A stretch of 43,588 nt of DNA from Chitinophagaceae bacterium (GTDB lineage Bacteria; Bacteroidota; Bacteroidia; Chitinophagales; Chitinophagaceae), in assembly GCA_016787135.1 (NCBI GenBank), contig JAEUVK010000169.1, positions 1 through 43,588 on the forward strand, in the 5' to 3' direction. This document shows, piece after piece, positions 41,001 through 43,588 of this stretch. Every line of letters starts with the position of its first letter. Positions within the stretch are counted from its first letter, which is position 1. Under the pieces are notes generated by a model that was given only the letters and a program-made list of their open reading frames with translations, searched no databases and was not told the origin of the DNA. The translations under genes and the position numbers were made by a program.

Positions 41001-43588
41001 GCAATAATGCTACGACAACTTCTATCGTTGTAACGGATGCAGCAGTTTATACGGTAACGCAGACCGTCAGCGGATGTGTAAGCCCTGCTGGTAACGGGAC
41101 ATCAGCGCCTAAGCCGATCCCGGCAGCACCTGCAGTAACAGTAGCAAATAATTGCGGCAATTCTGAGCTGACCGCTACCGGATTTACCGGAACATTACTA
41201 TGGAGCAATAACGCTACATCAACTTCTATCGTAGTGACAGATGCAGCTACTTATACGGTGACACAAACTATTGATGGCTGCGTCAGTCCCAATGGCAGCG
41301 GAGTTTCAGCGCCAAAAATTATTCCGTCAGCTCCTGCTGTATCTGTAGTGAATAATTGCGGCTATTCTGTATTGACCGCATCAGGTTATACGGGTGCATT
41401 GTTATGGAGCACAGGTGAAACTACTGCTTCGATCACTGCGATCAATGGCGGATCCTACTCGGTAACCCAGACCATCAATGGCTGTGTGAGTCCTGTTGGC
41501 GGCGGCGTAGCGGATCCTAAAGTAGTACCTGCTGCACCAGGCGTAACAGTAATGAATAATTGCGGTAATTCTGTATTGACCGCATCAGGTTATACGGGGT
41601 CATTATTGTGGAGCAATAATGCAACTACAGCATCTATCACTGTAACGAATGCTGCTACTTATACCGCTACTCAAACTATCAATGGCTGTGTGAGCCCGGT
41701 TGGTACAGGTGTGGCAGCGCCAAAGGTCATTCCTTCTGCGCCTGTCGTGACAGTTGCAAATAATTGCGGTACTTCTTTATTCACTGCATCAGGCTATACC
41801 GGCACATTATTCTGGAGTAATGGAGCCACTACTTCATCTATTACTGTTCCGGCTGGTACCTATACCGTCAACCAGACCATTAATGGCTGTGTCAGTCCCA
41901 ATGGCAGCGGTATCGCTGCGCCTGCGATTGTACCGGCAGTACCAAGAATAGTAACGGTGGATAACTGCGGCAATTCACTGCTGACCGCATCTAATTATAC
42001 CGGCACATTATTATGGAATACGGGTGAAACGACACCTGCTATCACTGTAAATGCGTCCGGAATCTATACCGTAACACAGACTATCGGCGGTTGTACGAGT
42101 CCGAGAATTGAAACGAGAGGAGGAAAGGCAGCGCCTAAGACTGTTCCGCCTCCACCAGTAGTAAGTGTGGAAGATAATTGCGGTAACTCTATATTGACTG
42201 CATCCAATTATACTGGTATTTTGTCCTGGAGCAATGGAGGTACAACTCCTGCTATTACCGTAACCTCTGCTGGAACCTATAGTGCTGCACAAACAGGTAC
42301 AAACGGGTGTATTAGTAATCCTGCTCCGGTGATCGCAACACCTAAGATCATACCTGATGCGCCGGTCATTACAGCGAACGGCCCAACGATCTTCTGCGAA
42401 GGTGGCAGTGTTATTCTTACAACAGATAAGGTCATTGGCAATAATTGGAGCACAGGGGCATCCACTCAAAATATTACTACCGGAACTTCCGGAGCTTACT
42501 CAGCTACATACACGGCGCCGAATGGATGTGTTTCGCCTGCTTCAGCACCTGCACAGGTAACTGTAAAGAGCCATAGCAGCAGTACGACGAATGTAACGAT
42601 CTGTTCCAGCCAGTTGCCTTATATATGGAATGGGAATAATTATAATGCGACAGGCGCATATAATGTAACGCTGGTAAATGCTGCAGGTTGTGATTCATTG
42701 GCGACCCTGAACCTGACGGTGAATACAACACCGGCTCCTCCTGTTATTACGGCGGGCGGACCCACTACATTCTGCCAGGGTAATTTTGTAACGCTTTCTA
42801 CTAATAAGACAACGGGTAACAACTGGAGTACAGGTGCGACTACACAAAGTATTGTAGTAGCTGCATCAGGTAATTATTCAGCTACCTATACAGCGCCTAA
42901 CGGCTGCACCTCATCGTCTTCTGTTCCCGTAACAGTAACAGTAACGACTTCTTCTGTCAGCACTACCAATGCTACTACCTGCTCCAGCCAGTTGCCTTAT
43001 ATATGGAATGGGAATAATTATACTGCATCAGGAGTTTATAATGTGGTATTGACGAACCAGACAGGTTGTGATTCTGTTGCTATTCTAATATTAGATGTGG
43101 TAGCAAGTACCAGCAGCACAGCGAATGTGACAAGGTGTTCAAATCAATTACCATATAACTGGAACGGCGTTGATTATACTGTATCGGGAGTTTATACCGT
43201 GACTGGTTTAACCAATGCGGCAGGATGTGATTCGACAGCTACTTTAATGCTGACTGTGAACCAGACCACCAGCAGCACTACTGATGCAACTGTATGTACA
43301 AACCAGTTGCCATTTGTTTGGAATAATACTAATTATAGTACCACAGGCACGTACAGTGTGACATTGACCAACGCAGCAGGATGTGATTCGGTAGCCACAC
43401 TTAACCTGACCGTAAATGAATCACCGACAGCCGGCATCACCAACAATAGTGGTACAACTGTACTGACCTGTACACAGACCTCGGTCAGTGTAACGGCGAC
43501 AGGTGGTGTAAGCTACAGCTGGTCGGATGGCACGACAGTGGTAGGGACAACAGAAAACTTAACGATCACGACACCGGGTACATATACA
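35021..43588 (+). CDS. Giant secreted multidomain repeat protein, 3' end beyond the window
   Basis: 2,856 codons with no stop to the last base. Start ATG 35021 gives a signal peptide (MYSTQFRKRLLAFVLAVSVC...FAQ); an in-frame ATG at 35006 is possible. Domains in order: N,N-dimethylformamidase-beta-C-like (about 30-500, HDEYW at 274-278 and FFSGNEVYWK), an Ig-like domain (511-610), DUF4082 (617-774), a Big_5/SbsA Ig-like domain (781-888), a flavodoxin/glutaminase-like segment (900-1134), a deacetylase-like region with GDDHD (Asp1157, Asp1158, His1159) to about 1400, fibronectin III (1476-1557), a LamG-like region (1594-1777), and then tandem Ig-like repeats to the end. Likely exported by T9SS and surface-bound or released as an adhesin with enzymatic parts; the T9SS tail would lie beyond the edge. 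Confidence 0.87.
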   Translation, partial: MYSTQFRKRLLAFVLAVSVCFQYSFAQNEIVTENLLTGNPSSEWDISGAGDLTIQGFATDISVDKGNTIHFKINTDAAAYTISIYRLGYYQGNGARLITSLGSFTGTVQPSPNTNAGTGIVDCSNWSESASWAVPSTAVSGVYIAKLTRTDNNGSSHIPFVVRDDAGNSDLLFKTSDATWQAYNVYGGNSLYVGSTSYSGGHAVKVSYNRPFITRAGGGGGGVMEDMVFNAEYPMIRFLERNGYDVSYTTDVDMDRDVTLITPSIHKVLLSVGHDEYWSANERAKFEAARNAGVHLAFFSGNEVYWKTRWEDNHRTLVCYKEGTLGENVCNGECDPDPEWTGLWRDGCSAVDGTGGCNPENALSGQISWYESSQPITVPDTYKNLRFWRNTSVALLGSGQTETLTDGTLGYEWDYEQYVSSYPDGRITLSSTTVGDKIHKLSLYRHSSGALVFGAGSVQWSWGLDDNHDRGNAAPSQSMQQATVNLLADMGVQPATLMAGLTAATASTDNTAPAPVITFPVHNGSVQADTPVNITGTASDAGGVIAGIEISFDGGLTWLPVTGTTTWSYSWIPSTPGTYSIRVRGFDDSGNMGVPGVAGSSDNITVNVTAGLPGASSIFQPTDVPAVPLTSDPQGAIEVGVKFRVTQLGYIHGIRYYKGDGVTGTHIGQLWTGTGTLLAEATFINETASGWQEILFSNPVSVSPNITYVAAYHSASGQYSITNPYFTSAVVNGPLRALASGEDGANGVYKFTATPSFPNNFYQSSNYWVDVVFTPNNNPDATPPVVTGALPLKGSSVAGINTSVTATFSEDIDPSTVNASSFELRDAGNALVPSVVSYVASARMARLVPNSPLTYGIQYTVTIKGGALGIKDLAGNPLVNDSVWTFKTITGPLQNPQNGPGGPVLVISSAANPFSLYAAEILRAEGLNHFTVADISTINASVLNNYDVAILGDITVDAGQVGLLTDWVNAGGTLIAFKPGSLLAPLMGLSAASGTLSDKYLLVNTASGPGTGIVNQTIQYHGDANLHTLNGATSLATLYSDASTATANPAVTTITVGTNGGRAVAFTYDLARSIVYTRQGNPAWAGQKRDGTAGPTRSDDLFYPDWIDFNKIAIPQADEQQRLLANIILQSNLHRKPLPRFWYLPRDLKAAIVMTGDDHDNNGTIGRFNQYLTLGPNTQAAIENWTAVRGTSYVYPSTPITNSEATAMEGKGFEIALHATTGCTDFSPASIISDINSEITSFSINLPGVSSPATNRTHCMPWSDWASHAKAEAQNGIRLDMNYYYWPGAWVQNRPGLFTGSGMPMRFADINGALIDVYQAPTQMTDESGIGVADFCDALLDKAIGAEGYYGVFTANMHTDTADHTGSNAIIASAQARGIPVISAKQLLTWLDGRNNSYFGNITWNGSVMSFQITAFSGAYNLRAMLPIFSENAQLISLSMNGSPLLYTTQTIKGMQYAFFDVAAGTNNYTAVYSDDNIPPVITNVAVTTNVNGSATITWNTDEPSDSRVDYGTVSTNLSLNQSNSSLVTSHTITLTGLAPVTTYYFRVTSKDMLLNSATSPILTDQPASFVMPAYPCVIDQTEADFSLGTTDAGTTIVTEGDGDIILQPVSNQDFSGNTVPAGWGSAAYSGSGSITVNNGAVTVSGAHIYSDNSYGPGSTLDFVATFNFGSFQGIGFSADQPFNTGAWVTLGQAGADGNLYARGSDGSSINIGAGLLGTPHRYLIKWNADNFEFYIDGNSSPAATLNFTLASNMYAQISDFPLNDGVLSVDRIRVIPYAAAGTFTSRVFDAGTVKPWGAITWSSSVPASTGIAMFVRTGNTPTPDGTWSDFLPVAASGNSVGASSQYIQYRTDMTTSDARFTPVLRDVVIECSSPPLITTQPTPVTICDNNSVTFTTAAGGFPVPSVQWQVSSNGTDWADINGATGTTLTFTATLADNNKQYRAVWTNTVAIVNSNAALLTVNAIPAAPTVTVVNNCASSELTATGFTGTLLWSNNATTTSIVVTDAAVYTVTQTVSGCVSPAGNGTSAPKPIPAAPAVTVANNCGNSELTATGFTGTLLWSNNATSTSIVVTDAATYTVTQTIDGCVSPNGSGVSAPKIIPSAPAVSVVNNCGYSVLTASGYTGALLWSTGETTASITAINGGSYSVTQTINGCVSPVGGGVADPKVVPAAPGVTVMNNCGNSVLTASGYTGSLLWSNNATTASITVTNAATYTATQTINGCVSPVGTGVAAPKVIPSAPVVTVANNCGTSLFTASGYTGTLFWSNGATTSSITVPAGTYTVNQTINGCVSPNGSGIAAPAIVPAVPRIVTVDNCGNSLLTASNYTGTLLWNTGETTPAITVNASGIYTVTQTIGGCTSPRIETRGGKAAPKTVPPPPVVSVEDNCGNSILTASNYTGILSWSNGGTTPAITVTSAGTYSAAQTGTNGCISNPAPVIATPKIIPDAPVITANGPTIFCEGGSVILTTDKVIGNNWSTGASTQNITTGTSGAYSATYTAPNGCVSPASAPAQVTVKSHSSSTTNVTICSSQLPYIWNGNNYNATGAYNVTLVNAAGCDSLATLNLTVNTTPAPPVITAGGPTTFCQGNFVTLSTNKTTGNNWSTGATTQSIVVAASGNYSATYTAPNGCTSSSSVPVTVTVTTSSVSTTNATTCSSQLPYIWNGNNYTASGVYNVVLTNQTGCDSVAILILDVVASTSSTANVTRCSNQLPYNWNGVDYTVSGVYTVTGLTNAAGCDSTATLMLTVNQTTSSTTDATVCTNQLPFVWNNTNYSTTGTYSVTLTNAAGCDSVATLNLTVNESPTAGITNNSGTTVLTCTQTSVSVTATGGVSYSWSDGTTVVGTTENLTITTPGTYT
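40919..42355 (+). repeat. Seven tandem 67-71-codon repeats in the giant protein gene
   Basis: Repeat starts, measured at a conserved proline codon, are spaced 204, 204, 204, 204, 201 and 213 bp. Each unit has the form AAPxVTVxNNCGNSxLTASG then YTGTLLWSNNATTxSI and TYTVTQTINGCVSP. Each has two conserved Cys, likely a disulfide, in an Ig-like fold. High DNA identity between units suggests recent amplification. Confidence 0.85.
42567..43420 (+). repeat. Four SQLPYIWNG-type repeats alternating with Ig-like units
   Basis: Copies begin near 42567, 42949, 43101 and 43261. Each has CSSQLPYIWNGNNY followed by a GxYNVTLTNAAGCDSVATL strand pair, again with two Cys. Bases 42605-42644 and 42983-43022 are identical over 40 bp. 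A different unit (ITxxGPTxFCxG..., 42356-42566 and 42731-42948) alternates with the first copies. Confidence 0.8.

Noticed and set aside
42011..42469. 152-codon minus-strand frame in the repeat array, Cys/Arg/Ser-rich
   Set aside because: Antisense to repeats with strong protein-level conservation in the plus frame; composition reflects repeat DNA.
40919..43420. Regular direct repeats as a possible CRISPR array
   Set aside because: Units are about 204 bp, fully coding, with no short repeat and unique spacer pattern; no cas genes in the window.

Overview
The window looks like chromosomal DNA of a Bacteroidota, most likely Chitinophagaceae. The signs are a type IX secretion (T9SS) sorting tail on a secreted nuclease, SusC-like TonB receptors with carboxypeptidase-D-like N-termini, a CusA-TolC fusion, -7 boxes of the TAnnTTTG type, and few Shine-Dalgarno sites. 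The genus assignment is inference. No rRNA, tRNA, CRISPR array, insertion sequence or phage gene was seen.

Layout. Bases 1-33 (minus) are the first 11 codons of sucC. Next come a secreted endonuclease I (194-2926), a lipoprotein of unknown function, a trimeric-type purine nucleoside phosphorylase and a putative porin (to 6784). From 6899 to 24339 lies a metal (probably copper) homeostasis island, all on the plus strand. It holds an HYC_CC_PP-like protein, a Cys-rich HMA protein, an HMA-TonB receptor fusion, another secreted HMA protein, a TlpA-like thioredoxin, a beta-barrel protein, an AraC-type regulator with an HMA-like N-terminus, an HMA-MauE/DoxX-like membrane protein, a Met/His-rich outer-membrane protein, a DUF4396 membrane protein, a second TonB receptor with a Cys pair in its plug, a small Cys/His protein, a CusA-type RND pump fused to a TolC-like domain, and a CusB-like adaptor. 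The island combines probable uptake (TonB receptors), periplasmic binding and transfer (HMA proteins), redox (TlpA, MauE-like), sensing (HMA-AraC) and efflux (CusA/B/TolC). Two candidate control sites stand out: a 21-bp-spaced direct repeat at 13215-13247 and a 40-bp palindrome at 16011-16050 next to a good promoter.

Downstream are tex (24473-26731), a lipoprotein of unknown function, and a minus-strand block: cupin, SAM methyltransferase, ATP-grasp-like protein, class I glutamine amidotransferase, lipoprotein amidohydrolase and secreted amidase. A gene-poor gap (34439-35020) precedes a giant open frame that starts at 35021 and is still open at the last base (2,856 codons visible). It encodes a secreted multidomain protein with a dimethylformamidase-beta-like region, DUF4082, Ig-like domains, a deacetylase-like region and many tandem repeats.

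The strongest leads are the repeated joining of CxxC HMA domains to four different output modules, the two candidate metal-responsive operators, the giant repeat protein, and a porin whose signal peptide is only complete if translation begins at a non-standard codon.
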